Positions 32,364-44,200 of a stretch of DNA of 48,258 nucleotides are shown here, in pieces. The DNA is from Frankiaceae bacterium (lineage in GTDB: Bacteria > Actinomycetota > Actinomycetes > JADGOV01): the NCBI GenBank assembly GCA_017882785.1, contig JADGOV010000010.1:1-48258 (forward strand), written 5' to 3'. A program made the position numbers and the translations under genes. The notes beneath the pieces are model-generated. The model was given only the letters and a program-made list of their open reading frames with translations, did no database searches and had not been told where the DNA came from. Positions within the stretch are counted from its first letter, which is position 1; every line of letters begins with the position of its first letter.

Positions 32364-34106
32364 TCAGTCCTTGATCTCGCAAATCGTGCCCCCGCTGCCG
32401 ACGGTGGCCCCGACCTCGGCGCTCAGACCGGTGATGATGCCGGTGCGGTGGGCGTTGACCGGCTGCTCCATCTTCATGGCCTCCAGGACGACGACCAGGT
32501 CGCCCTCGGCGACCTGCTGGCCGTCCTCGACCGCAACCGTGACGATCGTGCCCTGCATGGGGCTGGTCAGCGCGTCCCCAGTCGCCGCGGCGGCCCGCTT
32601 CGCGGCGCGGTGCGCCGGCGGCTTCGCTCGAGTCGCCACCGCGGAGGCGGCCGCCCCGAGCCCGGCCGGCAGGGAGACCTCCAGCCGCCGCCCGCCTACC
32701 TCAACGACGATCAGTTCCCGCTCACCTGGTTCGTCGGCCTCGCCGAGGGCGGCGTAGGGCTCAACGGGGTTGTCGAAGTCGGTCTCGATCCACCGGGTGT
32801 GCACCCGGAAGGGTTCGTCGGTGAACGCCGGGTCCTCGACCACAGCCCGGTGGAACGGCAGAGCTGTGGCCAGTCCCGCGACGTCGAACTCGGCCAGCGC
32901 CCGGCGGGATCGCTCCAGCGCTTGCTGCCGGGTGCTGCCCACCACGATGAGCTTGGCCAGCAGCGAGTCGAAGGACTGACCGATGACGTCACCGGCCTCG
33001 ACGCCCGAGTCCAGCCGGACCCCTGGCCCGCTCGGCGGGCGGAAGATGTCGACGGGACCGGGGGTGGGTAGGAAGTTGCGGCCCGGATCCTCACCGTTGA
33101 TCCGGAACTCGATGGCGTGCCCGCGCGGCTCCGGGGTGTCGTAGTCGAGGCGTTCGCCGTCGGCAATCCGGAACATCTCGCGGACCAGGTCGATGCCGGA
33201 CACCTCTTCGGTCACGGGGTGTTCGACCTGCAGTCGCGTGTTGACCTCGAGAAAGGAGATCATCCCGTCCTGTCCGACGAGGAACTCCACGGTGCCGGCG
33301 CCGACGTATCCCGCCTTCGCACAGATGTCCCGGGAGGCGCGGTGGATCGCGCCACGTTGCTCCGCGGACAAGAACGGCGCCGGGGCCTCCTCGACGAGCT
33401 TCTGGTGGCGGCGCTGCAGGGAGCAGTCGCGGTCCCCGATCACCACCACGGTGCCGTACTGGTCGGCGAGAATCTGCGCTTCGACGTGGCGTGGCTGGTC
33501 GAGGTAGCGCTCGAGGAAACACTCCCCTCGGCCGAACGCGGTCAGTGCCTCGCGGACGGCGGAGGCGTACAGCTCGGGGATCTCCGCCATCGTGCGGGCG
33601 ACCTTCAGCCCGCGGCCGCCGCCGCCGAACGCTGCCTTGATCGCAACAGGCACGCCGTGCTCTTCGGCGAACGCGAGGACCTCCTCGGGCCCGCCGACGG
33701 GTTCCGCCGTACCGGGCACCAGCGGTGCGCCGACGGCGTGCGCGATGTGCCGCGCCGCCACCTTGTCACCGAGGCGCCGGATCGCCTCCGGCGGCGGGCC
33801 GATCCAGATCAACCCGGCGTCGAGCACCGCCTGGGCGAAGTCCGCGTTCTCGGCGAGGAAGCCGTACCCGGGGTGCACCGCGTCCGCGCCGGCCTGGGCG
33901 GCGGCGGCGAGCACCTTTGCCATGTCCAGGTAGCTCTCACCGGGTGTCTCCCCGCCCAGCGCGAATGCCTCGTCGGCGACCCGGACGTGCAACGCGTCGC
34001 GATCCGGGTCGGCATAGATCGCGACGCTGGATAGGCCGGAATCCCGACACGCGCGGGCGATGCGGACCGCGATTTCGCCGCGGTTGGCGATCAGGACCTT
34101 GCGCAC
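32364..34106 (-). CDS. accA3: Acyl-CoA carboxylase alpha chain: biotin carboxylase plus biotin carrier
   Basis: It carboxylates its own biotin with ATP and bicarbonate and hands it to a beta subunit. The N-terminal biotin carboxylase (about 1-445) begins [21 protein letters not shown], with [11 protein letters not shown] (ATP loop), [20 protein letters not shown]-like block (here [13 protein letters not shown]) and [16 protein letters not shown]. The C-terminal biotinyl domain (about 510-580) ends with [12 protein letters not shown], the biotinylated lysine being K545. The 580-aa size matches mycobacterial AccA3. It lies downstream of accD5 and accE5 on the same strand, and birA is nearby. 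Confidence 0.95.
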   Translation of the reverse strand: MRKVLIANRGEIAVRIARACRDSGLSSVAIYADPDRDALHVRVADEAFALGGETPGESYLDMAKVLAAAAQAGADAVHPGYGFLAENADFAQAVLDAGLIWIGPPPEAIRRLGDKVAARHIAHAVGAPLVPGTAEPVGGPEEVLAFAEEHGVPVAIKAAFGGGGRGLKVARTMAEIPELYASAVREALTAFGRGECFLERYLDQPRHVEAQILADQYGTVVVIGDRDCSLQRRHQKLVEEAPAPFLSAEQRGAIHRASRDICAKAGYVGAGTVEFLVGQDGMISFLEVNTRLQVEHPVTEEVSGIDLVREMFRIADGERLDYDTPEPRGHAIEFRINGEDPGRNFLPTPGPVDIFRPPSGPGVRLDSGVEAGDVIGQSFDSLLAKLIVVGSTRQQALERSRRALAEFDVAGLATALPFHRAVVEDPAFTDEPFRVHTRWIETDFDNPVEPYAALGEADEPGERELIVVEVGGRRLEVSLPAGLGAAASAVATRAKPPAHRAAKRAAAATGDALTSPMQGTIVTVAVEDGQQVAEGDLVVVLEAMKMEQPVNAHRTGIITGLSAEVGATVGSGGTICEIKD

Positions 34107-34178
34107 GTTGCGCAGTCTAGGGGGGCGACTCGTCCCGGCTGACAGGGGCGGCCCGGGCGCAGCGCCGGGCGAGGATCG

Positions 34179-34453
34179 TTACCAGGCGGCGCTGGTGCGA
34201 ACGCCGGCCTGCCAGCCTGAGCCGAACCAGGCACCGGCGTCGGGGTGCAGCGGCTGGCGCAGGCCCGCCGCCGGTGCACTCCAGGCCGAGACGACAGTGG
34301 GTTCACTCGCCTCCCCAGCGGGGGATGCGTAGGCCGAGACGACGGCGATGAGCGCCGCCAACTCCTCGGCCGTCGGCGCGCCGCGGACCACCTGCAGCAC
34401 CGACCGGGCCGCCGGGGCGGTGGGGGCGGTGGGGGTCTTGTCGGCGCGGTTCG

Positions 34454-34457
<4 letters not shown>
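34179..34457 (-). CDS. accE5: Acyl-CoA carboxylase epsilon subunit
   Basis: This 92-aa protein has the short epsilon motif [25 protein letters not shown], which docks on the beta subunit and stimulates actinobacterial acyl-CoA carboxylases. The rest is low complexity, ending [16 protein letters not shown], a Trp-containing tail seen in this family. The ATG overlaps the accD5 stop by four bases. The order birA / accD5-accE5-accA3 mirrors the mycobacterial locus. A 72-bp gap separates it from accA3. Confidence 0.85.
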
Positions 34458-36064
<1,607 letters not shown>

Positions 36065-36120
36065 GACCGCAAGAGTACGAGCCGGGCCACTGCGGGCCCG
36101 GCCCGGCCTACGCTGCGCAG

Positions 36121-36933
36121 GTGGCCTCGCCCTATGCCGATCTCGACCGACCGCCACTGTCGGCAGCCGCCCTGCGCGCGGCCCTGGTGCGTCCGGGCTC
36201 GTCGTGGTCGGAGATCCGCGTCGTTGCCGAAACCGGCTCCACGAACGCGGACGTCCTGGCCGCGGCCCGGGGAGGCGCTGCCGCGGGTCTGGTGGTGGTT
36301 GCGGAGACCCAAACCGCCGGTCGTGGCCGGCTGAACCGCACCTGGGTGTCCCCGCCCCGCTCCACCCTGACCTTCTCGATGTTGCTGCGCCCCGCCGCTG
36401 CCCGACGACGCTGGGGCTGGTTGCCGCTGCTCACCGGGGTCGCCCTGGCCGAGGCGGTCACGGAGCACGTGGGCCTGGAGGTCCGGCTGAAGTGGCCCAA
36501 CGACCTGCTGGCCGCCGATGGTCGCAAGCTGGCCGGCGTGCTGGCCGAGATGACAGCCAGTTCGACCGGGGACGCTGTGGCGGTCGGAGTCGGACTCAAC
36601 GTCAGTACGCGGGACACCGAACTGGCCGACCTGCCGGACGCCTCGTCGCTGGCGCTCGCCGGCGCGTCGGTGCTGGACCGCGACTCACTGTTGCGAGCCC
36701 TCCTGCGGTCCTTCGCCGACACCTACAGCGCCTGGGAGCGCTGTGGCGGCGCGCCGCTGCCCGACTTCGCCGATCGCTGTGCGACGATCGGCGCGCGGGT
36801 TCGGGTCTGGCTTCCGGGTGGGGAGACCGTGACCGGAACAGCGACAGGCGTGGACACCGAGGGCCGGCTGCTGCTGCGCACGGAAGCCGGGGAGCGCGTG
36901 TTCTCCGCGGGGGATGTCGAGCACCTGCGATGA
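36121..36933 (+). CDS. birA: Biotin--[acyl-CoA carboxylase] ligase
   Basis: It activates biotin to biotinyl-AMP and attaches it to carrier lysines such as K545 of AccA3. The 270-aa protein has [28 protein letters not shown] (biotin/AMP loop), LKWPNDLL and [11 protein letters not shown], then GVGLNV, and a small C-terminal SH3-like domain. There is no N-terminal HTH, so it is the monofunctional type without repressor activity. It starts with GTG 36121, only 56 bases from the divergent accD5 start, suggesting shared control. Confidence 0.95.
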   Translation: MASPYADLDRPPLSAAALRAALVRPGSSWSEIRVVAETGSTNADVLAAARGGAAAGLVVVAETQTAGRGRLNRTWVSPPRSTLTFSMLLRPAAARRRWGWLPLLTGVALAEAVTEHVGLEVRLKWPNDLLAADGRKLAGVLAEMTASSTGDAVAVGVGLNVSTRDTELADLPDASSLALAGASVLDRDSLLRALLRSFADTYSAWERCGGAPLPDFADRCATIGARVRVWLPGGETVTGTATGVDTEGRLLLRTEAGERVFSAGDVEHLR

Positions 36934-36936
36934 CGC

Positions 36937-37641
36937 ATGGGCTGGATCGGTGAGTGGATCCGACCCCCGCCGCCGATGAGATCCCTGCAGAAGGTCCTGG
37001 GCGATGGGGAACGCATCGAGCTTGACCTGCGACCTCATGGCAAGGCCCTCGTGCGCCCGGTGCTCGTGCTGGTCGGCCTGGCCTTCGTCGCCTCCTACGC
37101 CTTCTTCTCCCTGCCGACAGGCCCGACCGGCGGTGCTCCGCTCGCTCGGTGGGCCGTGCTGTGCGCTGCCCTCGGACTCGTGACGTGGTGGGTGGTGCCA
37201 CCCCTCCTCCGCTGGCGGACGAGCACCGCCGTGGCCACCAATCGTCGGATCGTCGTCCGGGCGGGCATCGTCTCCCGCATCGGCCAGGACGTCCCGCTGC
37301 ACCGGATCACCGACGTCTCTTTCGCCCACGGGCTGCTCGACCGCGTGTTGGGTTGTGGCACGGTGACCCTTACTCATGCCCCTACCGATGTCTCGGCCCC
37401 GGCACGGCCTCAGTCCACGCCCCCGACCGAGAGACCCGCCGACCCCGCCCTGCCGTCGGCTCGGCCGGATCGGCGGTTAGTGCTGCCCGACGTTCCGCAC
37501 GTCGAGGTCGTGCAGCGGGAGCTGTATCGGCTCCTCGAGGAGGACGACCTGCGGCGCCGTCGGCTCGGCGGTGCCGATGAGGGGGGTCAGGCGGTCGTGG
37601 CCTCCGACTCCGAGGACCGGCGCCGGCCGAAGCGGAGGTAG
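36937..37641 (+). CDS. Bacterial PH-domain membrane protein (Rv3278c-like)
   Basis: This 234-aa protein has two hydrophobic segments, VRPVLVLVGLAFVASYAFF and WAVLCAALGLVTWWVVPPLL, followed by a bPH2 domain (WRTSTAVATNRRIVVRAGIVSRIGQDVPLHRITDVSF, then GCGTVTLT). A Pro-rich linker and a charged C-terminus follow. A PH-domain membrane protein next to birA is also found in mycobacteria, so synteny supports the call; its function is unknown. It starts 3 bases after the birA stop (ATG 36937, or ATG 36976). Its last 55 bases overlap the convergent RND gene. Confidence 0.82.
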   Translation: MGWIGEWIRPPPPMRSLQKVLGDGERIELDLRPHGKALVRPVLVLVGLAFVASYAFFSLPTGPTGGAPLARWAVLCAALGLVTWWVVPPLLRWRTSTAVATNRRIVVRAGIVSRIGQDVPLHRITDVSFAHGLLDRVLGCGTVTLTHAPTDVSAPARPQSTPPTERPADPALPSARPDRRLVLPDVPHVEVVQRELYRLLEEDDLRRRRLGGADEGGQAVVASDSEDRRRPKRR

Positions 37642-40600
37642 AGGGAGGGCACCACGAACAAGGTCAGCAGGGTCGAGGTGACGAGGCCACCGAGGATGAC
37701 ACCGGCCAGCGGATACTCGATCTCGTCGCCGGGCCGGTCGCCGAGCACCACCAGCGGAACCAGGGCCAGACCGGTGGCCAGCGATGTCATCAGGATCGGC
37801 GACAGCCGCTCCCGTGCGCCGCGCAACACCAACGCGGGCCCGAAGGGCTCCCCCTCCGCCGTCTCCAGATGCTGGCAGTGATTGATCAGCAGGATGCCGT
37901 TGCGGGCTGCGATACCGAACACGGTGAAGAACCCGACCAGCGATCCCAGTGAGACCACCCCACCGCTGAAGTAGGCCGCCAGCACGCCACCGACCAGCGC
38001 CATCGGCAGCGTCGCCAACACCAGCAGAGCAAGTCGCCAGCTGCGGAACGAGGCCTGCAGCAGCAACAGGATGGCAATCCCGGCGATGAGCGCGCTGGCT
38101 CGCAGTTCGCCTTGCGCGCGCTGGCGTTCCCTATATTCGCCGAGCAGTTCCGCGTGGTAGCCACGCGCGAGCGGCATGTGGGCGAGACGCTGCTGCACTC
38201 CGGCCACCGCGGCCCCGAGATTTGCCCCGTCCACACCGGCGGTGACATCGATCCGGCGGGAACCGCCCTCGCGCTCGATGACGTTCGGGTTGGGCCGCAC
38301 CGCCACGGTCGCCACGTCCCGCACCCGCACCTGATGGCCGGACGGAGTATCCAGTAGCAGGTTCCCGATGCTCGTCATGCTGTTGCGCACCTTGGGCAGG
38401 CTCCACACCATGACGTTGTAGGTCTTGGCCCCGCGGAAGATGTTTCCTACCTCCTCCCCGGCCACCATCGTGGACGTGGCTCGTCGCACGTCTCCAGGCT
38501 TGAGTCCGTATCGGGCCGCACGGGCGAGGTTCACCTCCACCTCAATCTGCGGAACGTCCACCTCCAGGTCCACCTGCTCGTGGACGATCCCTGGGACCGT
38601 GGAGAGCATGCGACGGACCTCCTGTGCCTTACTGCGCAACACGGCGAGGTCCTGACCGTAGATCCGGACCACCACAGGCTGCTTCGCTCCGGTCAGCACC
38701 TCCTCGATGCGCTCGTTGAGGTAGGTCATCACGTCCCGGTAGAGCCCCGGGTACTGGTCGACGACCTTGCGAATCTTGGCCAGGGTCTTGTCGTAGTCGG
38801 CAGAGTCGTCGACGGAAATCCAGTTCTCGCCGGCATTGACGCCGACGACCTCCTCGCCCTGCAGCGCCTGCCCGATGTGCGCTCCGAAGGACCGTACCCC
38901 CGGCACCGCCCGCACCTGTTTGCTGCCGGCGATCGTGATGCGCTGCATCTCCGGAGCTGAGGTGCCCGGCATGCTGATCCAGTGAATGAGGAAGTCACGC
39001 TCCTTGAAGGTGGGGAGCAGTGACTGTCCCAGCGTCGGCGCGACCAGCGCGCCGGCCAGGATGAGGACACCGAAGGTCGCGTAGGCCGGGGTCGGTCGAC
39101 GGAGAATGCGGGCCAGCAGCCGGCTGTAGCTGCTCTGCAGCACTCGGACGAGGGGTGACTCTCGGCGCTCGAGTGGGGCATTGCGCAGCAACAACAGCGC
39201 GAGCGCCGGGGTCACGGTCAACGCCACCACCATCGAGGCGACAATGGCCAACGTGTAGGACAGCGCGAGCGGACGGAAGAACGCGCCGGTCAGACCCTGC
39301 AGCAGGAACACCGGGATCGCGGCGGCGACAATGATCAACGTTGCGTAGACGATAGGACTGCGGACCTCGAGCGACGCCTCCAGAATGATGCTCGACGTCG
39401 ACTGCTCGCTGCCCGCGCGACGGGCCTGACGGAGCCGGCGCAGGATGTTCTCCACGTCGATGATTGCGTCGTCGACGACCGCACCCAGCGCGATCACCAA
39501 CCCGGCGAGGGTCATCGTGTTGATCGTGTCGCCGCGCCAGGAGAGCACGCTGAGAGTGCCGAGCAGGGACAGCGGAATGGTCAGCAGGCTTATGAGGGCG
39601 ACCCGCCACTCGAAGAGAAACAGGCAGAGGATGACCACGACGAGCAGAAAGCCGAGCAGCAGCGCCTCCGCCAGATTGTGGATTGCGGTCTTGATGAACC
39701 GGGCCTGCTGAAAGATCGTGGTGTTGAACTGCACTCCGGGCAGGCCGGGCTGCAGGGTGTTGACGACCTGATCGACCCCGCGGGTCAGTGCGAGGGTGTT
39801 CGCCCACGGCATCTTCTCGACCACCAGCAGGATGCCGGGGCCGTCATTGACGACCGCGTCGCCGATCAACGGCGGATGTCCCTCGACGACGTTGGCCACG
39901 TCGCCGAGCGCCAGCGCCGTCCGACCTCGCATCGGCAGCGGCACCCGGGCCAGGTCGGCCGGGGTGACGATGGGGAGCACGTGCCGGACGCCGATGCGCT
40001 GCACCGGAGTGTCGATGGCGCCCCCGGTGCCGACCACCGCCCCGTTGGAGAAGGTGAGCAGGCCGGTGTCCACCGCGTCGGACGCGGTCTGCATGACCTG
40101 GTTGAGCGGCACGTGGTGCGCCTGCATCCTCACCGGGTCGACCTGGATCTGCATCATCTGCTGGCGTTCGCCCCAGATCGAGACGTTCGCCACCCCGGGC
40201 ACCCGCAGCAACCGGGAGCGGATGGTCCAGTACGCCATCATGGACATCGCGATCAGCGAGTGGTCCTTGGAGGACATCCCGATCTGCATGACACGCCCGG
40301 TGGTGGACACCGGCGGCAGCATGACCGGCGGCGACGCCCACGTCGGCAGGCTCGGTGCGATCGCGTTGAGACGTTCCTGGACCAGCTGCCGGGCGGAGAA
40401 GAGGTTGGTGTGCTGGGTGAAGATCAGGCTGATCGCGGACAGCTGCGGCACGGACTTCGACCGCAGGTCAGTCAGTCCCTTGAGCCCGTTGAGGGCCTGT
40501 TCGAGCGGCACGCTGACCAGTGACTCCACGTCGGAGGTGGACAGTCCAAGACAACTGGTCTGGATCTCTACCCGCGGCGGGGCGAACTCGGGAAACACGT

Positions 40601-40748
40601 CCACCCGCATGGTGGGGAGTTGAGCCACGCCGCCGACCATGAGCGCGGCGGCCAACGCGACAACAAGGAACCGCAGATGCAGGCTGGACCCGACGATCCA
40701 GCGCATGAGGCCCCGCTGCCGGCCGGCAGACGGGGTGGGGGCACTCAT
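37587..40748 (-). CDS. RND efflux permease, HME (CusA/CzcA)-like, copy 1
   Basis: This 1053-aa protein has the duplicated RND layout: TM1 near residue 30, a long extracytoplasmic loop (about 45-355), TM2-6, a second loop (about 570-870) and TM8-12. LPTMRVDVFPEFAPPRVEIQT, PGVANVSIWGER and the TM4 relay GAVVDDAIIDVENILRRL (D426, D427, E433) match heavy-metal-efflux RND proteins. RND pumps of this class normally span to an outer-membrane channel, unexpected in a monoderm. Its ATG overlaps the short adaptor-like gene by four bases, and a paralogous permease lies upstream in the same operon. Metal specificity cannot be read from the sequence. Confidence 0.92.
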   Translation of the reverse strand: MSAPTPSAGRQRGLMRWIVGSSLHLRFLVVALAAALMVGGVAQLPTMRVDVFPEFAPPRVEIQTSCLGLSTSDVESLVSVPLEQALNGLKGLTDLRSKSVPQLSAISLIFTQHTNLFSARQLVQERLNAIAPSLPTWASPPVMLPPVSTTGRVMQIGMSSKDHSLIAMSMMAYWTIRSRLLRVPGVANVSIWGERQQMMQIQVDPVRMQAHHVPLNQVMQTASDAVDTGLLTFSNGAVVGTGGAIDTPVQRIGVRHVLPIVTPADLARVPLPMRGRTALALGDVANVVEGHPPLIGDAVVNDGPGILLVVEKMPWANTLALTRGVDQVVNTLQPGLPGVQFNTTIFQQARFIKTAIHNLAEALLLGFLLVVVILCLFLFEWRVALISLLTIPLSLLGTLSVLSWRGDTINTMTLAGLVIALGAVVDDAIIDVENILRRLRQARRAGSEQSTSSIILEASLEVRSPIVYATLIIVAAAIPVFLLQGLTGAFFRPLALSYTLAIVASMVVALTVTPALALLLLRNAPLERRESPLVRVLQSSYSRLLARILRRPTPAYATFGVLILAGALVAPTLGQSLLPTFKERDFLIHWISMPGTSAPEMQRITIAGSKQVRAVPGVRSFGAHIGQALQGEEVVGVNAGENWISVDDSADYDKTLAKIRKVVDQYPGLYRDVMTYLNERIEEVLTGAKQPVVVRIYGQDLAVLRSKAQEVRRMLSTVPGIVHEQVDLEVDVPQIEVEVNLARAARYGLKPGDVRRATSTMVAGEEVGNIFRGAKTYNVMVWSLPKVRNSMTSIGNLLLDTPSGHQVRVRDVATVAVRPNPNVIEREGGSRRIDVTAGVDGANLGAAVAGVQQRLAHMPLARGYHAELLGEYRERQRAQGELRASALIAGIAILLLLQASFRSWRLALLVLATLPMALVGGVLAAYFSGGVVSLGSLVGFFTVFGIAARNGILLINHCQHLETAEGEPFGPALVLRGARERLSPILMTSLATGLALVPLVVLGDRPGDEIEYPLAGVILGGLVTSTLLTLFVVPSLYLRFGRRRSSESEATTA

Positions 40749-41218
40749 TCCGCGCCGACTCCGTACTCCGCGCCGCGCAACTCCGCAGCCCCGGTGGTCA
40801 CGATCGCCGTGCCCGGCGGAAGAGCTGCGCGGAGCACCACGCGGTCACCCGTCACCTGGTCGACGAGGACCTTATGCCGCACGTAGGTGCGGGGAGCCGG
40901 GTTGGTGTAGACCCAGGCCCGGCCGTTGTCGTCGTAGAACAGGGCGTCGAAACTGATCACCTCGGCGCCCGAGCTGGCGGTGCGCGGCGGTACCCGCTGG
41001 GTGGTGATTCCCAGCCGCTGCACTGCTTGCGGGTCCAGGATCACCCGGTGCAGGTCCGTACCCTTCACCGCAACGACCTGCGCGGTCTTCTGCGTGACCT
41101 CGTCGCCCTCCCCGCTGTGGCTACACCCGGCGCCGACACCGCAGAGCAGCAGCACGGCCAGCGGCCAGCCCATCGCCCGGTGTGCCGGCGGTCTGCTGGG
41201 GTGCCTGGCTGGATGCAT
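40745..41218 (-). CDS. Minimal RND adaptor-like lipoprotein
   Basis: This 157-aa protein has a signal sequence ending in a probable lipobox (LLLCGVGAGC), then DPQAVQRLGITTQRVPP, the start typical of CusB/CzcB membrane-fusion proteins. It goes on to ISFDALFYDDNGRAWVYTNP, TYVRHKVLVDQVTGDRVVL and IVTTGAAELRGAEYGVG, the membrane-proximal domain of such adaptors. The lipoyl domain and coiled-coil hairpin that normally reach the outer-membrane channel are absent; usual adaptors are 350-450 aa. It sits between two RND permease genes, 28 bases after one and overlapping the other, so it is presumably a pump accessory in the envelope. Confidence 0.8.
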   Translation of the reverse strand: MHPARHPSRPPAHRAMGWPLAVLLLCGVGAGCSHSGEGDEVTQKTAQVVAVKGTDLHRVILDPQAVQRLGITTQRVPPRTASSGAEVISFDALFYDDNGRAWVYTNPAPRTYVRHKVLVDQVTGDRVVLRAALPPGTAIVTTGAAELRGAEYGVGAE

Positions 41219-41246
41219 GCTCGAGCTCCTTCCCGCTACCGGGCCG

Positions 41247-44200
41247 CTACCGGACCGTCGTCAGTGGACGATCGGGCTGCTCCGTCGAATGTGGGCCGGT
41301 CTGCCCACCAAGACCAGCGAGCCGGAGGTACAGGCCGGGCAGCACCAGCGCCGTCACAACGGTGGAGGTGACCAGGCCGCCGAGGACGGCGATGGCCATC
41401 GGGTGCAGGATCTCCAGACCGGCGATGTCACCGGACACCGCGAACGGCACGAAGAGTGCCGCCACGCCGAGGCTGCTCAGCACGATGGGAGCGACCCGGG
41501 CACGAGTACCCCGCCGGACGATGTCGGCCGGGCTCTGCCGGCCGGGCTGGTTCTCCAGGTGGGCGTAGGCGGCGAACAGGGCGACGCCCTGACGCACCGC
41601 CAGGCTCAGGACCGCCAGCAGCGCGAGCCAGCCTCCCAGCGAGCCGTTCGCCCCGACCACGGCGATGGCCAGCACACCGCCGACCAGGGACAGCGGCAGT
41701 GACACCAGCAGGAGGGCCGCCCTACGCCAGCTGGCGAAGGCGGACTGCAGCAGCAACAGGGCACCGACCCCGGCAGCCAGGGCGAAGAGGGCCGTCCGGC
41801 GGTGGGTAGTCTGCTCGGCTGCGGCGTCACCGAGGACCTCCGCGTGGTATTCCAGCGGCATGGGCAGCGCCCGTACCCGGCTGCGGACGTCCGCGGCCAC
41901 CGAGGCCTGTGACCGCCCGTGCACGCTAGCGGTGACGTCCAGGCTGCGGGAGGTGGCGTCGTGCCGGATCACGGTGGGGTTGGGTCGGATGTGGACGGTG
42001 GCCACGTCATGCAGCGGCACGACGCCGCCGCTGGGGGTGTCGATGAGCAGGTTCTCCACTCCGGTCTCGCTGTGGCGCACCGCCGGCGTGCCCCACACCA
42101 CGACGTCGAAGATCTTCTGCTGCTCGTAGAGGTTGCCGACCAGCGTGCCGGAGAGCAGGGTGGCGGCCGCGCGGCGCACATCGCCCGGCTTGATGCCGTA
42201 CCGGGCGGCAGCCGCGAGCCGCACCTCGACCTCCATTGCCGGCGCCGTTACCGTGTTCTCCACGGTGGGTCGCTCTACCCCACGCACGCTCCCGAGCAGC
42301 CGGCGTACCTCATTCGCCTTCGCTTGCAGCGTCGACAGGTCGTCGCCGTAGACCCGGACCACAAGGTCGTCCTGAGTGCCGTTCGCCGCCGCCTGGACCC
42401 GGTCGCGGGGGTAGGTGAGCACCTGGTGGCGGATGCCGGGATAGCTGTCGGCCACGCGGCGGACCGCGTTGAGCGTGCGGTCGTAGTTCGCGGCACCGGC
42501 GAGGGTGACCCACAGTTCGGCTGAGTCGACGTCGCTGACCTGGTCCGAGGTCAACGCCCGTCCGACATGGGCGCCGACCGTGGCGACGCCGGGCACGGTA
42601 CGCAGCTGACGGCCGGCCGCCTCGGTGATGCGATCCATCTCCGGGAGGGAGGTACCGGGAGCGGCCTGCCAGTGCACCAGAAGGCTGCGGTCCTGCAGCG
42701 CCGGCAGCGCGGCGCCGTGCAGGAACGGCGTGACGGCGAGCCCGCTCAGTGCGAGCACCCCGACGGCGGCGAAGGCCCAGAGCGGCCGGAACAGGTAGGG
42801 GGCGACACCGCGGTCATACCAGCGCTGCAGTCGGCGCGGGAGCGGCCGGCGGCCGGTCCGGGCGGACGGAAGCAGTGTCAGCGCCAGAGCCGGGAGGAGG
42901 ATGAGGGCCACCAGCATCGAAGCCGCTACCGCGAGCGCGTAGGAGACCACCAACGGTCGAGCGAAGGAGCCGGTCACGCCGCTGAGAGAAAGGAGCGGCA
43001 GGACGGCAAGCACGCCGATCAACGCGGCGAACAGCATCGACCGTCGCATCGTGAGCGTGGCCTGCAGCACGACGGCGGCGGCCGGCGTCGTCTCGCCGCC
43101 GCTCCGGTGCCGGCGCAGCCTCCGGGCAATCGTGTCCAGATCGGAGACCGCATCATCCACCACCGCGCCGACGGCCATGGCCAGGCCGGCGACGGTCATC
43201 GCGTTGATGCTCGCCCCGCGCATCGTCAGCACCAAGGCGGCGACGAGAAGGGAGAGTCCGATCGCCACGTAGCCGACCAGCGCCACCCGCCAGGAGTAGA
43301 AGGCTGTCAGCAGAAGAAGCAGGAGCACTGAACCGATCAGCGCCGAGCGCATCAGGTTGTGCATCGATGAGGACACGTATGTGGCCGGCCGGTACAGGTT
43401 CGGCGAGACCGTGATGCCGGACAGGCCGGGCTTCATGTTGTCGAGGACGGCATCGACTGCCTTGGTCACCGCCAGGGTGTTCGCGTCCGGGAACTTCTCC
43501 AGTACGAGGAGCAGACTCGGTTTGTTGTTGACTACCGCATCGCCGATCAGAGGCTGGTGATCCTCGACGACGTTGGTCACGTCGGAGAGCCGAACGTGTC
43601 GATTCCCGGTGCCCTCGATCGTCACCGACGACAGGCCATTCGCGGTGGTGATCGGCAGGATGTGCTGCACCGCGAAGCGCTGTGTGGGGGTATCCAAGAA
43701 CCCGCCAGTGCCGGGCGTGGAGGCCTGGATGTAGCTCAGCGGCGAGACCCACAGGGCATTGCCCGTGGAGCGCATCACCTGATCGACCGTTACCCCGGCG
43801 CGGCGCAGCCGACGAGGGTCGACTTCCACCTGCAGCCGCCGGTCCCGCTGCCCCCAGATCGAGACATTCGCCACTCCCGGGACGCCCATCAGTCGCGGGC
43901 GGATCTTCCACCGGGCGAGCACCGACAGGTCGGTGAGCGACACTGTCTTGGACACCAAGCCGATCATGAGAAGGCGGCTCGTCGACGAGGTCGGCTGCAG
44001 CATGGTGGGCGTGGCGCCCAGGCCGGGCAGCCGCAACTGGGACATGCGTTCCTGCACCAGCTGTCGGGCCCGCAGCACGTTGGTGCCCCGTTCGAAAACC
44101 ATGTCGATAGAGGACAGCCCCGGGATCGACTTCGAGCGGATCGTGTCCAACCAGGCGACTCCGTTGAGCTGGTCCTCCAGCGGAACCGTGATCAGCTGTT

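Noticed and set aside
40745-41218. Short adaptor gene as a frameshifted pseudogene
   Set aside because: It has its own lipoprotein signal, an intact start and stop, and tight coupling to permease 1; no adaptor remnants are found in other frames of the 28-bp gap.
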